Assembly: GCA_051294375.1 (NCBI GenBank) | Contig: CM119263.1 | Span: 10,095,552 to 10,159,551 of the forward strand | Source: Paraspadella gotoi | Lineage: Eukaryota; Chaetognatha | Direction of reading: 5' to 3' | Length of the DNA: 64,000 nucleotides | In this document: piece by piece, positions 49,800 to 62,183 of the stretch | Layout of the letters: each line of letters begins with the position of its first letter | How positions within the stretch are numbered: the first letter of the stretch is position 1 | Made by a program: the position numbers and the translations under genes | Notes under the pieces: generated by a model | Seen by the model: the letters and a program-made list of their open reading frames with translations, nothing else | Told to the model about the DNA's origin: nothing | Database searches by the model: none

Positions 49800-50097
49800 A
49801 GCGATCACCTCTTTCTTTCATAATTTTTTCAATTCACGTTCAAATCAAATTCAACAGAAAAAACGAAATCAATCAAAGAGAAAGAAAAACCTTTTCACGT
49901 CGTCGTTCGTCGTCGTCGTCACCGTCGTCGTTGTCGTTCATCGTCGCCGTCGTCTTTAAGACTGACGTTTTCATCCGCTTTTTTTGAACCTTTTCTTCCC
50001 CTCTCACACTGTTGATCGTCTTTTAAAACCTTTTTCCATTTCTCTGTCTCTCTCATTTTCTCTTTTTGACTGTCTCTCTGTCTCTCTGTTTCTCTGT

Positions 50098-50099
<2 letters not shown>

Positions 50100-50158
<59 letters not shown>

Positions 50159-50224
50159 TCTCTCTCTCTTTTCAATTTTTTTTCGTCTTTAAATTCCCTT
50201 GAGGCAGACTTTGTCGCGAATTTT

Positions 50225-50280
<56 letters not shown>

Positions 50281-50281
50281 A

Positions 50282-50325
<44 letters not shown>

Positions 50326-50330
50326 ACTTC
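50100..50330. repeat. compound TC microsatellite
   Basis: Two (CT)n tracts (about 50,100-50,170 and 50,230-50,330) separated by 60 bp of ordinary sequence. The second abuts the stop codon of the minus-strand exon that ends at 50,324. Confidence 0.9.
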
Positions 50331-51097
50331 CGGTCGACGCCAAAGGAGTTGGATTGATCTTTTGTTCGACTTTTGTCGAATTTTTTCTTCGGCGGCAACA
50401 GAGGGGGGTGAATGGTATTGCAGTAGGGAGAAGAGGAAGAGGCAGTGGAGTTGTCGTCGTCGTCGTCGTTATCGTCGTCATCGTCGTCTACGTCGGGTGA
50501 GTAAGCCGGGTGAGTTCCGTTCACGATCACCGTTTCCGGCCGGCGTTTCGACGCGGCGCTGTTGCCAACGCTTTTCGGACTCGTCGCCGGAAGGGACGCG
50601 CCCTTATCATCGTCAAAGGCGGCGCCGTTTCTGACTCCGCCAGAGGTGACGACGCCGCCAGCGCACCTAGCGGGAAGCGACGACCTCTTGAAGCCCGCGT
50701 CAACATCCCCTCCTCCGAATCCTAGCGGCGGCGGGACGTGATTGCCGTACAAGTCCGCCTCCGACGCTGCCGTGGAGGGCGTGGCCCCGAACGACGCCGA
50801 TAGACTTCCTGTTTCGATAGTTGAGATCCTCCTGTTAATTTCGGAGACGCTGTTGAGCAGGCGAGATTGATGTTCTGTCAGGCGGTCGAGTTTGCTCACA
50901 ACGGCGTCCAGGCGGAAGGCGATCAGGTTGGGCGGGAGTCGTGCCGTGGAGGAGGCAGACGACCCGGGCGGGGCCAAGGGCGTGCCCGACGGGGCTCCGG
51001 GTGGGTGGACGGACTGGCCTTCGGGATGTCGGGTCAGGGTCCCGGGGAAACCGACGGACGAATAATCGGACGAACCGTCGAGGGGTCGAACGCTCAA
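50324..51097 (-). CDS. long terminal exon with coiled coil and acidic run, unrecognised
   Basis: An acceptor (CCGTCAG) at 51,098 opens 257 codons ending in TGA at 50,324. The order is a Ser/Pro-rich N-terminus, a heptad-like helix from about residue 65 to 100 (LDAVVSKLDRLTEHQSRLL and on to ISTIETG), a Gly/Ser-rich linker, then a run of Asp/Asn encoded by GAC/GAT repeats near residue 210. It has no signal peptide or membrane segment. It starts in phase 0, matching the phase-0 end of the exon at 52,423-52,634, so it may be one of several alternative last exons. Codon use is GC-rich like other exons here. A degraded mirror copy lies at 60,520-61,175 (+) in the right arm of the palindrome. Confidence 0.6.
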
Positions 51098-51776
51098 CTG
51101 ACGGCACGTCGTCGTCATCGTCGTCAGCATCGTCGTTGTGATAGTGTTATGATGAAAAGCGTCGTGATGTGGAATTGGGGTGGGGGCGTTGATCGAAAGC
51201 GACGAGGGAGAGTGGAGATCGATTGGAAACAAAAGACGGAGGCGTTTGTCAGAAAAAAGTAGATCGAAACTCAAAAAGGTTAATAAAAAAAAGAACAATG
51301 ACAACGACAACAACATCGCGCTACGGATTACGCGTCGATCAGTTTCATGAAAAAAAAATATTGCAACATCACAAAAAATGGAATCCTTGTAAAAAAAAGG
51401 ATACGAAGTTAAAGTATTACTCACGAACCATAACGTTTTTTAGACGCATTATTGCCGCAGTTCTATTACGACCAGCGAAACAATTCAATTCAATTCAGCG
51501 GCAAAATTTCAGTGGTCGCGTTTCACCTCATGTCATTCAAAAACGCAGACTCGTCATCGTCCCATCGTCGCCTTTCAATGATATTCTTCCACATTTCTAT
51601 TTTTTTTTATAAGGAGGGCAGGAGGCGTGGGAATGGAAGCGGAGGGGTGAGAAGGAATACCACGAAAACGGCACGAGAGGGCGGGATAAGGGGGTACGTC
51701 AAGAAACGTTCGAAAAATAAAAAAATAAAACTCGGGATAAGACGTAAGACGATCGACGAGAATAAACCAAAAAAAA

Positions 51777-51995
51777 TCATATTTTTTTTGAAACCTCAAA
51801 TTCGTCATCGACGTCGTTGACGGCGTACTTCAAGCCGTTGACGAAATCGACGTCGACAACCTCGGCGTCGCCAAATCGATCGTCGAAACCGACGCCGTAA
51901 AAGACTCGACTTTCACGAATCGGCGTCAAGCGATCGAGCGTCGCCCGGACCGGCGTCGGGGCGAAAGCGCGCCGCGTGCCGAACGTGCAAAGCAG
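51777..51995 (-). CDS. terminal exon candidate, unrecognised
   Basis: An acceptor (GCTTTAG) at 51,996 opens exactly 73 codons in phase 0 to a TGA at 51,777. Residues are rich in Asp, Val, Arg and Phe (RVFYGVGFDDRFGDAEVVDV). The phase fits the preceding exon (52,423-52,634), so it could be an alternative last exon competing with 50,324-51,097 and the GC-rich exon. No motif is recognised. Confidence 0.45.
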   Translation of the reverse strand: MLCTFGTRRAFAPTPVRATLDRLTPIRESRVFYGVGFDDRFGDAEVVDVDFVNGLKYAVNDVDDEFEVSKKI

Positions 51996-52422
51996 CTAAA
52001 GCGACACGAGAGACGGGATAAGAGATGCGGCCAGAAAAAAAAATAATTAAATAGAATTATTCGATAAACATATATTAAGTTAAAAATTATTTAATGAAAC
52101 AAAATATATTCGGCGAAGTCTAATTATAATTTTCTCGTCCTTACAAATCCAAATTTCGTTGGAATTGCAAACAATTCCTTGCGGGAAATTAAAGAAAACT
52201 ATTTAGTAGTAGGCTAAATAAAATACTTTCGCGTCGTCTCATAGGTATCGATCGATAACAAAGCGAAGCTTGAAAGCGACATTTCTCCGGTGGACGAAGG
52301 GACATTATCAGCCAAGAGCGAGCGAAAGATTCCCGTGTCAGGTAGTCGATAAGAAAGCGAAGCAATCATGCCGACGAATGCCCTTCTCTTGACAACAACT
52401 GTTTCCCGTTCCAAAGCCTCAC

Positions 52423-52634
52423 CTTCTGAGGGTACCCCATGTCGGCGTAGTCGTTCTGGAATCCCCCGTCAGGCTGCCCGTACGCCGAGTGGATACTCGT
52501 CTCCAGGTCGGACGCCAGCGTCCCGTTCCACGCGTCACGGTTGACGTCGGCGCCCCCGTTGCGGACGCCGTACTCGACCGTGATTTCCGGACCCACGGAC
52601 TTTTTACCCTTTTTCCCATCGTCGGAGTCTGAAT
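52423..52634 (-). CDS. internal exon of the same unrecognised minus-strand gene
   Basis: Acceptor TTCCCCAG before 52,634 and donor AAG|GTGAGG after 52,423; starts with two bases (completing Asp) and ends in phase 0. The residues look like a soluble, probably intracellular segment: an acidic/Lys start (SDSDDGKKGKKSVG), then EITVEYGVRNGG, and a Tyr-containing end (NDYADMGYPQK). A mirrored, indel-rich copy is at about 58,870-59,093. The upstream exon that fits in phase is at 55,275-55,334. The family is not recognised; the composition is reminiscent of cytoplasmic tails of adhesion receptors, as an inference only. Confidence 0.6.
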
Positions 52635-53187
52635 CTGGGGAAGGCAAAAAAAAAAATGTCAAAAGATTAATTGAGGCAGTTTTTGACGACCATAACCTTT
52701 TTTTTTTACATTATCGTTAGCTTAACTTTTTGATTTCTTCATTAACTAATGATCTACGGGTCACGAGGTGCGACATCATGCGTCCGAAAAACGTCATCAA
52801 CTCCCGGCAGAAGATCTAACAAATCCGTTTTTTTTTCTTTCTTTCTTTCTGGGTAGATTTATGGCGGATTTATTTTTTCTTTTTAGGTAGATTTATGGCG
52901 GATTTATTTTTTTACTTCTTAGAGACGAGCTACGTATCGGATCCGTGGCACCGTGGCACACTGGGACCCAGGGAAGAAAAGCCGATACTCAACGATCAAT
53001 GCCAAATGGAAGCCAAATGGAAATCGTACTAAAAAAAACATTTATTTCTTATTTTTCGAGAGAGAGAATCCGTCGACGGAACCGCATCTCGAAGAAAGAA
53101 AAAAAAATTCGCCAAGTTTAAAGGTCAGCGTGTGGAAAAAAAATGGCTACGACGTTAGTGAAAGCTTTTACTCTCTCTCTCTCTCTC

Positions 53188-53383
53188 NNNNNNNNNNNNN
53201 NNNNNNNNNNNNNNNNNNNNNNNNNNNNNNNNNNNNNNNNNNNNNNNNNNNNNNNNNNNNNNNNNNNNNNNNNNNNNNNNNNNNNNNNNNNNNNNNNNNN
53301 NNNNNNNNNNNNNNNNNNNNNNNNNNNNNNNNNNNNNNNNNNNNNNNNNNNNNNNNNNNNNNNNNNNNNNNNNNNNNNNNNNN
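53188..53383. other. assembly gap (196 N) inside the left palindrome arm
   Basis: Unknown bases following a CT microsatellite. The mirrored place in the right arm (about 58,150-58,290) is AG-rich microsatellite without a gap. Other gaps lie at 9,498-9,522, 33,758-33,782, 41,917-41,941, 54,288-54,312, 54,547-54,556, 61,186-61,210, 61,297-61,794, 61,948-61,972 and 62,159-62,183. Seven of the ten are exactly 25 N. Confidence 1.
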
Positions 53384-53699
53384 GATGAGGCAAAAACCCC
53401 TTTTTGTTAAATGAAGCCCGAACCTGTCCCAAAAGAAGCTTTAACCGAGGTTATTCATTGTTTAATGTTTGGGTGAATCAAAGTTTTATACCTAACTAAG
53501 CTAATCAAAAAAGAGCCGACTAGTTTTTTCCTGAAAGAAAAACAAATAGTCGATTATAACGTGATTAACAGATTATTACTATAATATCTGGTTGCCAGGT
53601 AAAAACATTTGGCGGAGAATAAATGTGAAAAAATAATTATAAAAGAGATGATTAAAAAAAAAACAAGAAAAACAGCAGAGACGATCCATACTCCGCATT

Positions 53700-54830
53700 T
53701 CGGCAGGGGCCGTACTCGATTGAATACGAGACGAAGGAGTTTTTCCAATGCAAATTAGTAGTAGTTAGCGAGACGCCACTTCCTTGAGACAACCCTTGGC
53801 ATTTCACATTTCGAGTCAGTTGTTAATGAGGACCAAATTTGTTTATCTTATACACCATGTATATGTTTTTATATCTTTCTCGTAAAGCACTGATTCATAC
53901 ATACATATGATACGGTTATAGGATTAGCACAAGTTAAGTCATTATTTTTTTTTTTAAGTGTTCTGTGCGCTAGCAGTTAATAGCAAAATGTATTTTTGCG
54001 CTTCCTTAAGTCTCTCTCTTGCCTATCCTTAATTTTGAGGGGGGTAAAAAACGTACTTTTTAAAAGTTTTATACTGTTTTAGATTAATTATGTAATATTT
54101 TTTTATATTTTTCACTAATTATTTTTCCATTTTTTCAACGTTTTTCTATTTAAATTTAATCCATTTAGATCTAGTTTGATTATAGTAAAAGTAATCTCCT
54201 ACAATTTTCTTATATATATCTTCTTTATAACTATATATATGTGTGTATATTGTATATTAACAGATCCTATTTTTATATTTTTATGACNNNNNNNNNNNNN
54301 NNNNNNNNNNNNTACTATATCAAACTAGACTAAATTGGATTAAATTTAAATAGAAACGTTGAAAAAATGGAAAAAATAACTGTGAAAAATATAAAAAATA
54401 TTAAACATAATAATCTAAAACAGTAAAAAACTTTTAAAAGTACGTGTTTTTACCCCTCTCCAAAATTAAGGATAGGCAAAGAGAGAGACTTAAGAGCGGC
54501 AAAAAACATTTTTGCTATTAACTGCCAGCGCACAGAACACTTAAAANNNNNNNNNNTGACTTAACTTGTGCTAATCCTATAACCGTATCATATGTATGTA
54601 TGAATCAGTGCTTTACGAGAAAGATATAAAAAACATATACATGGTGTATAAGATAAACAAATTTGGTCCTCATTAACAATTTGAGGACCTAATAAATATT
54701 GAAACGAATTTACTGCGTCGAAATGTGAAATGCAAGGGTTGTCTCAAGGAAGTGGCGTCTCGCTACTACTACTAATTGCATTGGAAAAACTCCTTCGTCT
54801 CGTATTCAATCGAGTTAGGCCCCTCAAAAT
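53700..54830. repeat. secondary inverted repeat nested in the left palindrome arm
   Basis: 53,700-54,287 is the reverse complement of about 54,313-54,830 around a 25-N gap. The right arm of the main palindrome holds this sequence only once (about 57,200-57,860). So the left arm carries one extra inverted copy joined at a gap. The sequence is AT-rich with no gene. Confidence 0.8.
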
Positions 54831-55274
54831 CGATATATTGGCTTTTCAACATTTTTAAGGTGCGCAAGAAATGAAAAAAAAAGGAATATATATATATATC
54901 GGGAATATCTGACAACCAATCAACGCATGCGAAGAAACTTTTTTATTCCTCTCCCCAGGGAAAAAACAACGTTGATGAGAACAACACCGTGGCTCTGGTA
55001 AATATTCATTTTTTTAAAAGTATTTAAATGTAAGGAATATATAATTGTTTCAAGTATTTTGATATCTATTTGTTGTCAATAAGAAAAAAAATTATTCTTT
55101 TTTTGACCGTGCTGTTTTTAACTAGTTCCTCTGCTGACAATTTTCACGGTCAAAAGTAGTGCTGATAACCAGAGACACGATGTCATAATAGAAACAAAGA
55201 AAAAAATCCACCAAATGTTTAACGAGAATCGCTTAAAATTTTTGTGATAATATATAATGTATCTTTTTGTTTAC

Positions 55275-55334
55275 CTTTCATTTGAAACAATTCATCGGAA
55301 GAGTAAGCAGAGCTGGCGCCGCTCGCGCTATAGT
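55275..55334 (-). CDS. short upstream exon of the minus-strand gene
   Basis: About 60 bases ending in a GTAAAC donor, encoding SASGASSAYSSDELFQMK; the last base is phase 1, which fits the two-base start of the exon at 52,634 (GAT, Asp). The acceptor side is uncertain. A mirrored copy with indels is near 56,685-56,745. It is supported by its GC content in an AT-rich surround and by phase. Confidence 0.4.
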
Positions 55335-55395
55335 CTTTTTTTCGTTTTCGTTTTATAACGAATAAAAACGAAAATAAAGTTGAAAGCAGGAATGG

Positions 55396-55441
<46 letters not shown>

Positions 55442-55639
55442 ATAAATGGGTTACGATCAAAAAGAGATACGCAGCTTAACAAAGCGTTGTGCCCTTTCGC
55501 ATACTAGGCTCTTTGCATAGTCGGCCTTTTTGCACACATAGGTTTTTATATTTTACAATCGAGTCCAAAATGAAAGAGAGGGTTAGTAAATATTTATCGG
55601 TAAGGACGGCGAAGGTCAGAACTCGGCGGGGGGAGAGAG

Positions 55640-56490
55640 AGAGAGAGAGAGAGAGAGATGAGAGAGAAGAGAGGGAGAGAAGAGGAGAGAAGAGAGAGAG
55701 CAGAGAGAATGGCTCTGTTTGTCTTTTAACGTCGGATTCGTTGGTTTCGTGGAATCGAATAAAAAACCTAAAATTCCTCCGCTAAAAGACGTCGTCCACT
55801 CCTCGTCCTCTTCCTCTTCCTCATCCTCTTCCTCCCCAATCCGCTTCGCCCTTCCATATCGGCGCGACCAAGCACTCGCGACAACCAAGCACCGGCCCGT
55901 TTCCCCACCCAAAAGCGGTGCTCTCGCGCCGAGAGATGTGTAGAGAGAAAGACGGCGCGCTTTTGAGATGGGGAAACGGGCCGGTGCTTTGCGTTGGTCG
56001 CGAGTGCTTTCGGTCGCGCCGATATGGTAAGGGCGAAGCGGATATGGCGGAGGAAGAGAGGATGAGGAAGGGAGAGGACGAGGATGTGGACGACGGTCTT
56101 TTGCGGGAGAAATTTTAGGTTTTTTATTTCGATTCCACGAAAAACAACGAATCCGGACGTTAAAAGACAAAAGAGCCATTCTCTCTGCTCTCTCTCTTCT
56201 CTCCTCTTCTCTCCCTCTCTTCTCTCTCATCTCTCTCTCTCTCTCTCTCTCTCTCCCCCCGCCGAGTTCTGACCTTCGCCGTCCTTACCGATAAATATTT
56301 ACTAACCCTCTCTTTCATTTTGGACTCGATTGTAAAATATAAAAACCTATGTGTTTGCAAAAAGGACCGACTATGCAAAAGAGCCTAGTATTGCCGAAAA
56401 GGGACATACGCTTTGTTAAGCTGCGTTATCTCTTTTTGATCGTAACCCATTTATATATTTCTCTCTCCTCTCTCTCTCTCTGTTCTCTCT

Positions 56491-56527
<37 letters not shown>

Positions 56528-56528
56528 A

Positions 56529-56576
<48 letters not shown>

Positions 56577-56605
56577 TCTCTCTTCTCTCTTCTCTCTCTC
56601 TCTTT
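55640..56605. repeat. GA / TC microsatellites flanking the palindrome centre
   Basis: GA tracts at about 55,398-55,437 and 55,636-55,710 are mirrored by TC tracts at about 56,180-56,260 and 56,460-56,605. Between them lies GC-richer sequence around the turn point. No gene is supported. Confidence 0.8.
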
Positions 56606-59600
56606 TGTCCTTTCCTGCTTTTCAACTTTATTTTCGTTTTTATTCGTAATAAAACGAAAAACGGAAAAAAAGGGGATTATTAGCGCGAGCGGCGCCGCTC
56701 CTTGCTTACTCTTCCGTCTAGAAGTTGTTTCAAATTTAAAGGTTTAAACAAAAAGATACGATTATATATTATCACAAAAATTTTTTAAGCGATTTCTCTT
56801 TAAACATATTGGGTGGATTTTTTTCTTTTTTCTATTTATACCATCGTGTCTCTGGTATCAGCACTACTTTTGATCCGTGAAAGATTGTCAGAGAGAAAAC
56901 TATGTTAAACAGCACGGCCAAAAAATAATTTTTTTTTTATTGACAGACAAACGTAGAGATATAAAATACTTGAAACAATTATTATATTCCTTACATTTAA
57001 ATTACTAAAAAAAAATGAAAATATTTACCAGAGCCACGGTGTTTTCTCATCAACGTGTTTTCTTCCCTGGCGGAGAGGAATAAAAAAAGTTTCTTTCGCA
57101 TGCGTGATGGGGTTGTCAGATATTCCCGATATATATATATACTCTCTTTTTTTTTTTCATTTTCTTGCGCACCTCTTAAAAATGTTGAAAGCAATATATC
57201 GATTTTGAGGGGCCCCTACTCTGATTGAATACGAGACGAAGGCAGTTTTTCCAATGCAAATTAGTCAGTAGTTAGCGAGACGCCACTTCCTTGTGAGACA
57301 ACCCTGTGGCATTTCACATTTCGACGCTAGTAATCGTTTCCAAATTTATTAGGGTCCTCAAATTGTAATGAGACCAAATTTGTTTATCTTATACACCATG
57401 TATATGTTTGTATATCTTTCTCGTAAAGCACTGATTCATACATACATATGATACGCGTATAGGATTAGCACAAGTTAAGTCATTATTTTTTTTTTTAAGT
57501 GTTCTTGTGCGCTGGCAGTTAATAGCAAAAATGTATTTTTTTGCCGCTTCCTTTAAGTCTCTCTCTTTGCCTATCCTATTTGGAGGGGGGGTTTAAAACA
57601 ACGTACTTTTTAAAAGTTTTATACTGTTTTATGATTAATTATGTAATATTTTTTTATATTTTTCACAATTATTTTTCCATTTTATTCAACGTTTTTTTAT
57701 TTAAATTTTAATCCATTTTAGATCTAGTGTTGATTATAGTAAAAGTAATCTCCCGTACAATTTTGCTATATATATCTTCTATATATATATATATATATAT
57801 ATCTGTGATATTGTATAATTAACAGATCCTATTTTTTAATATTTTAAGACCTTTGTTTTTTAATCATTCCTTTCTATAAATTATTTTTTCTACCATGTAT
57901 TTTCCTCCGCCAAATGTTACCTGGCAACCAAATATTATTAGTAATAATCTAGAAGATATATCACTGTTCATAATCGACTATTTGTTTTTCTTTCAGGAAA
58001 AAATAGGTCGGCGCTTTTTGATTAGCTGTGTTAGCGTATAAAACTTTGATTCGCCAAAACATAAACAATGGAATAACCTCGGTTAAAGCTTTCTTTTGGA
58101 CAGTGTTCGGGCTTCATTTAACTCAAAAAGGGTTTTTTGCCTCATCTTAGCGCTTGGCTAAAAAAGGTTCTTTGGCTTTGCTGAGAAGACGAGAGAGAAG
58201 AGAGATGAGAGGAGATGATGAGAGGACGAGAGAGTAGGAAGAGAGAGACGAGAGAAGAGAGAGGGAGAGAGACGAGAGAGAGAGTAAAAGCGGGGATTTC
58301 ACTAACGTCGTACCATTTTTTTTCCACACGCTGACCTTTTAAACCTTTGGCGAATTTTTTTTTTCTTTCTTTCGGAGATGCGGTTTCCGTCGACGGATTC
58401 TCTCTCTCGAAAAAAAGAAATAAATGTTTTTTTTTACAGTACGATATTCCATTTGGCTTTCCATTTGGCATTGATCGTTGAGGTATCGGCTTTTCTTCCC
58501 TGCGTCCCAGTGTGCACCCCGGTTGCCACCGGGATCCGATTACGTAAGCTCGTCTCTAAGAACGTAAAAAAACTAAATCGCCATAAAATCTACCTAAAAG
58601 AAAAAATTAAAATCCCGCCATTAAATCTACCCAGAAAGACAAGAAAGAAAAAAAAAACAGATTTGTTAGATCTTTCTGCCGGGAGTTGATGACGTTTTTT
58701 CGGACGCATGCATGTTCGCACCTCTGTGTGACCCGTAGATTTACACTTAGTTAATGAAGAAAATCAAAAAGTTTTAAGCTAACGGATAATGTAAAAAAAA
58801 GGTTTATGGTCGTCACAAAAACTTGCCTCAATTAATCTTTTGACATTTTTTTTTTTCTGCCTCCCGAGATTCAGACTCCGACGATGGGAAAAAGGGTAAA
58901 AAAGTTCGGGCGTCCGCCGAAATCACGGTCTCGATACGGCGTCCGCAACGGGGGGCGCCGGACGTCACCGTGACGCGTGGAACGGGGACTCTGGCGGTCC
59001 GACTGGAGACGAGTATGCCACTCGGCGTCACGGGCAGACCTGACGGCGGATTCCAGAACGGACTTACGACCCGACATGGGGTACCCTCAGAAGGTGAGGC
59101 TTTGGAACTGGAAACAGTTGTTGTCTAGGAGAAGGGCATTTCGTCAGCATGATGCTTCGGCTTTCTTTATCGACTACCTGACACGGGAATCTTTCGCTCG
59201 CTCTTGGCTGATAATGTCCTTTCGTCCACCGGAGAAAATGTCGCTTTCAGCTTTCGCCTTGTTATCGATCGATTAACTATGAGACGACGCTGAAAGTTAT
59301 TTTATTTAGCCTCACTACTAATTAAGTTTTCTTTAATTTCCCCGCAAGGAATTGTTTGCAATTCCAACGAAAAATTTTGGGATTTGTCAGGACGAGAAAA
59401 TTATAATTAGACTGTCGCGAATATATTTTGTTTCATTAAATAATTTTTAACTTAATATATGTTGTATCGAATAATTCTATTTAATTATTTTTTTTTCTGC
59501 CGCATCTCTTAATCCCGTCTCTCGTGTCGCTTTAGCTGCTTCTTTGCACGTTCGGCAACGCGGCGCGCTTTCGCCCCGAACCGCCTCGGGGTTGTTTTCC

Positions 59601-61796
59601 CCGGGGCGGGGGACGCTCGACTCGCTTTGACGCCGATTCGGTGAAAGTTTCGAGTCTTTTACGCGTCGGTTTCGACGATCGATTGGCGACGCCGAGTGTT
59701 GTCGACGATCGATTTCGTCAACGGCTTGACAGTACGCCTTCAACGACGTCGATGAACGAATTTGAGGGTTTCAAAAAAAATCATGATTTTTTTTGGTTTT
59801 ATTCATCGTCTATCGTCTTACGTCTTATCCCGCAGTTTTATTTTTTTTTATTTTCGAACGTTTCTTGGACGTTTACTCCCTTATCCCGCCGCTCTCGTGC
59901 CGTTTTCGTGGTATTCCTTCTCACCCTCCGCTTCCATTCCCACGCCTCCTACCCCTCCTTATAAAAAAAAATAGAAATAGAAATGTGGAAGAATATCATT
60001 TGAAACGGCCGATTGATGGACGCATGACGAAGTCTTGCGTTTTTGAATGACATGATGTTAGAAAACGCGACCACTTGAAATTTGCACGCCTGAATTTAAT
60101 TGAATTGTTTCCGCTCGGTCGTAATAGAACTGCTGGCAATAATGCGTCTAAAAAACTTTATGTCAGTGAGTATACTTTAACTTCGTTATCCTTTTTTTTT
60201 TTTTAACAAGGGATTCCATTTTTTTGTGATGTTGGAATATTTTTTTTTCCATTAAAACTTTGATCGACGCGTTAATCCGTAGGCGCGATGTTGTATGGTC
60301 GTTGTCATCGTTCTTTTTTTTTTTATAACCTTTTTGAGTTTCGATCTACTTTTTTCTGACAAACGGCCTCCGTTCTTTTTGTTTCCAATCGATCTCCACT
60401 CTCCCTCCGTCGCTTTCCGATCAACGCCTCCACCCCATTCCACATTTTCACGACCGCTTTTCATTCATAACACTATCACAACGACGATGCTGACGACGAG
60501 ACGGACGACGTGCCGCTCAGTTGAGCGTTCGACCCCTCGACGGTTCGTCCGATTATTCGTCGCGTCGGTTTCCCCGGGACCTGACCCGACATTCCGGAAG
60601 GCCAGTCCGTCCACCACCCGGAGGCCCCGTACGGGCCACGCCCTTGGCCCCGGCCCGGCCGTCGCTGCCTCCTCCACGGCACGACTCCCGCCCAAACCTT
60701 GATCGCCTCTTCCGCGCTGGACGCCGTTGTGAGCCCAAACTCGACCGCCTGACAGAACATGTCTAATACTTCGCCTGCTCAACAGCGTCTCCGAAATTAA
60801 AACAGGCGGATTTCTCAACTATCGAAAACAGAAAGTCTATTCGGCGTTCGTTCGGGGGCCACCGCCCTCCACGGCAGGGCGTCGGAGGCGGACTTGTGTA
60901 CGGCAATCACGTCCCACCGCCGCTAGGAATTCGGAGGAGGGGGATTGTTGACGCGGGCTTCAAGAGGTTCGCGGCTTCCCGCTAGGTGCGTGGCGGGCGT
61001 TCGTCACCTCTGGCGGAGTCAGAAACGGCCGCCGGCCTTTGACGATGATAGGGCGCGTTCCCTTCCGGGCGACGAGTCCGAAAAGCGTTTTGGCAACAAG
61101 CGCCGCGTCGAAAACGCGGCCGGGAAACGGTATCGTGAACGGAACTTCAACCCGGCTTACTCACCCGACTGTTAGACGACATGGANNNNNNNNNNNNNNN
61201 NNNNNNNNNNCCAACTCACCGTGCTTTCCGCGTCGGCAGCAGAAGCAAACGACGGCGACGACGACGACGAGAACGACGAAGCCGGCGCCGGCGACGNNNN
61301 NNNNNNNNNNNNNNNNNNNNNNNNNNNNNNNNNNNNNNNNNNNNNNNNNNNNNNNNNNNNNNNNNNNNNNNNNNNNNNNNNNNNNNNNNNNNNNNNNNNN
61401 NNNNNNNNNNNNNNNNNNNNNNNNNNNNNNNNNNNNNNNNNNNNNNNNNNNNNNNNNNNNNNNNNNNNNNNNNNNNNNNNNNNNNNNNNNNNNNNNNNNN
61501 NNNNNNNNNNNNNNNNNNNNNNNNNNNNNNNNNNNNNNNNNNNNNNNNNNNNNNNNNNNNNNNNNNNNNNNNNNNNNNNNNNNNNNNNNNNNNNNNNNNN
61601 NNNNNNNNNNNNNNNNNNNNNNNNNNNNNNNNNNNNNNNNNNNNNNNNNNNNNNNNNNNNNNNNNNNNNNNNNNNNNNNNNNNNNNNNNNNNNNNNNNNN
61701 NNNNNNNNNNNNNNNNNNNNNNNNNNNNNNNNNNNNNNNNNNNNNNNNNNNNNNNNNNNNNNNNNNNNNNNNNNNNNNNNNNNNNNNNNNNNNNTC

Positions 61797-62158
61797 TCAA
61801 TTCTAAATGATATTCGCAGCACCCTAGTCCTTCCCCTCCATCCATCGTTTCCTCTTTTACAAAATGGAGGCTAAAAGACAGAATCGAGATTTTTAGAGAG
61901 AAAAGTAGATCGATTGACCTTCACCTCATTTAGAGGAACAGTCTCTCNNNNNNNNNNNNNNNNNNNNNNNNNTCTCTCTCTCTCTCCATTCGTAACTAAG
62001 TTTCCTTTTTCTTCTCCCTAAATCCTAATGTCGTTATACGTCTTTACTTTTTTCCGTTCTCATGCGAATATACTTTTCTTTTTTTCTTCCGTTAATGTTG
62101 ACGTATCTTTTCCTTTTTGAACAATTGTTCATGATATCACTTTCCTCGCTTTCTCCCC
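61797..62158 (+). repeat. gapped duplicate of 62,756-63,190
   Basis: Starting TCAATTCT, this block shares GATTATTCGCAGCACCCT-like sequence, the ACAAAATGGAGGCT segment and the TC tract with 62,756-63,190, again with one-base indels and two 25-N gaps. It looks like one locus assembled twice. Confidence 0.75.
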
Positions 62159-62183
62159 NNNNNNNNNNNNNNNNNNNNNNNNN

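Larger units (their letters stand above)
50490..61175. repeat. giant palindrome, arms of about 5 kb
   Basis: The left arm (50,490 to about 55,930) is matched in reverse complement by about 55,940-61,175, with practically no spacer; the turn is near AGAGATGTGTAGAGAGAA at about 55,935. Matching landmarks are 52,423-52,634 with about 58,870-59,093, 51,777-51,995 with about 59,540-59,770, and 50,490-51,097 with about 60,520-61,170. The right arm has many one- and two-base indels that destroy every exon. Confidence 0.85.

Noticed and set aside
54959-54997. 39-base plus-strand micro-exon with CCCCAG and GTAAAT borders
   Set aside because: Only thirteen codons, no neighbouring exons on that strand, inside the doubtful palindrome; splice-like borders of this quality occur by chance.
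57997-61175. Plus-strand open frames in the right palindrome arm resembling the minus-strand exons
   Set aside because: They are indel-damaged mirror copies of 50,490-55,334 and are probably an assembly artefact, so they are not listed as genes or pseudogenes.
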